This document shows, piece after piece, positions 32,306 to 33,225 of a stretch of DNA of 33,225 nt (position 1 is its first letter; every line of letters begins with the position of its first letter). The translations under genes were made by a program, and so were the position numbers. The stretch lies in NCBI GenBank assembly GCA_023246195.1, contig JAHFIW010000015.1:1-33225 (forward strand), written 5' to 3'. Under the pieces are notes generated by a model, which did no database searches, had not been told where the DNA came from, and was given only the letters and a program-made list of their open reading frames with translations. The stretch comes from a bacterium. GTDB lineage: Bacteria; Patescibacteriota; Patescibacteriia; SG8-24.

Positions 32306-33225
32306 TCAAGGCAAGCGAAAAATTTTGCGCGCCTTCTCGATGCCGGCCGCAAGCGCGTTGACATCGGCGTCGGTGCTGTAGATGCCGAAGCTGGCGCGAG
32401 CCGTGCCGTTGATCAGCCCGAGCGTTTTGAGCAGCGGCATGGCGCAATGATGGCCGCCGCGCACGCAAACGCCTTCGGCATCGAGGATGGTGGCGACGTC
32501 GTGCGGATGGATGCCGTCGACTTCGAACGAGACCACGCCGGTGCGCTCTTCGCTCGCGCCCGGACCGATGACGCGCACGCCGGGAATCGCGGAGAGTTTG
32601 GCAATGGCACGCGACGCCAGCGCCAGTTCGTGCGCCGCGATGCGGTCAATGCCGGCAAGCCGCACGTAGTCTGCCGCCGCACCGAGCCCGATGACGCCGC
32701 CGATGTTCGGCGTGCCGGCCTCGAATTTCCACGGGACTTCATTCCATGTCGAGTCCTCGAAGCGCACCTCGCGGATCATGTCACCGCCAAATTGCATCGG
32801 CTCCATTTTTTCCAGCATGGCCTTCTTGCCGTAGAGCACGCCAGTGCCGGTGGGCCCGAGCATCTTGTGACCGGAAAATGCCAAGAAGTCGCAGTCGATT
32901 TTACGCACGTCAATCTGCAAGTGGCCGGCTGCTTGGGCGGCGTCAACGACGACGGTCGCGCCGACCGCATGCGCAAGCTTGGCGAGCGCCGCAACGGGAA
33001 CGACAGTGCCAAGCACGTTCGAAGCCATGGTCACGGCCACGACCTTCGTCGCCGGCGTGATCATCCGTGCGGCCGCGTCCATGTCGAGCTGGTAGTCGGC
33101 GGTAATCGGTATGAATTTCAGCGCAAAGCCGAACTCCTTGGCATACTGCTGCCACGGCACCAGGTTGGCGTGATGTTCCATGACGGTCATCACCACGTCG
33201 TCGCCATTGCGGAGCTGCGCGGCCA
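32306..33225 (-). CDS. sufS: Cysteine desulfurase SufS (5' end cut by window)
   Basis: At least 306 residues of a PLP enzyme of the SufS group; the frame stays open to the window edge and reads AAQLRNGDDVVMTVMEHHANLVPWQ at the cut, an internal part, so about 100 residues are missing. The PLP lysine lies in FSGHKMLGPTG and the active cysteine in RGGHHCAMP, as in SufS. It supplies persulfide sulfur to SufU and perhaps to ThiI. Confidence 0.96.
   Translation of the reverse strand, partial: AAQLRNGDDVVMTVMEHHANLVPWQQYAKEFGFALKFIPITADYQLDMDAAARMITPATKVVAVTMASNVLGTVVPVAALAKLAHAVGATVVVDAAQAAGHLQIDVRKIDCDFLAFSGHKMLGPTGTGVLYGKKAMLEKMEPMQFGGDMIREVRFEDSTWNEVPWKFEAGTPNIGGVIGLGAAADYVRLAGIDRIAAHELALASRAIAKLSAIPGVRVIGPGASEERTGVVSFEVDGIHPHDVATILDAEGVCVRGGHHCAMPLLKTLGLINGTARASFGIYSTDADVNALAAGIEKARKIFRLP

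Overview
The window is a GC-rich, tightly packed bacterial chromosome segment. Most genes lie on the minus strand in short-spaced or overlapping operons with the standard code: TGA ends many genes, so this is not a UGA-recoded lineage. Gene content points to a reduced bacterium. It has an ATP synthase with a short delta subunit, few Shine-Dalgarno sites inside operons, a minimal SUF set, and several orphan proteins of a kind common in Candidate Phyla Radiation (Patescibacteria) genomes. That placement is an inference from style and content, not from a marker tree.

Layout. Positions 1-2050 hold two plus-strand genes: a probable CsoSCA-like carbonic anhydrase homologue and an unrecognised 230-residue protein, each with a clear terminator. 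From 9222 down to 2056 runs a six-gene minus-strand operon for a membrane complex related to hydrogenase-4, formate hydrogenlyase and complex I, in the order HyfI-, HyfB-, HyfC-, HyfE-, HyfF- and HyfG-like. From about 16366 down to 9346 is the full F1Fo ATP synthase operon atpI-B-E-F-H-A-G-D-C. An orphan membrane histidine kinase lies upstream of it (18342-16384). Two large unrecognised proteins are transcribed divergently around 20350-20660. From 27937 down to 22272 is an operon thiI-rsmI-metG-cvpA-tatD-tatD. Then come a small unknown gene, a divergent superoxide dismutase, a glutaredoxin, a HExxH protein, and at the right edge a SUF operon, sufS (cut by the window end), sufU, sufC and a sufT-like gene.

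Main finding. The hydrogenase-4-like complex looks electrochemically blind. The large subunit lacks all four cysteines that hold the NiFe centre: the two CxxC positions read SxxM at residues 223-226 and SxxG at 511-514. The small subunit lacks all four cysteines that hold the proximal [4Fe-4S] cluster (T61, E64, G128, D158). No ferredoxin-like subunit or hydrogenase maturation gene is present. Yet the membrane subunits keep the glutamates and lysines expected for ion translocation. It is best read as an energy-converting-hydrogenase-related (Ehr) type complex that has also lost its iron-sulfur cluster, encoded immediately downstream of the ATP synthase. Its job is unknown; an ion translocator or antiporter that works with the ATP synthase is a reasonable hypothesis.

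Working together. The ATP synthase and the Ehr-like complex would share the membrane ion gradient. SufS, or another cysteine desulfurase, could feed both Fe-S assembly and ThiI, which here has no rhodanese domain. SOD and glutaredoxin suggest exposure to oxygen. No tRNA, rRNA, CRISPR array, insertion sequence or phage gene was seen.
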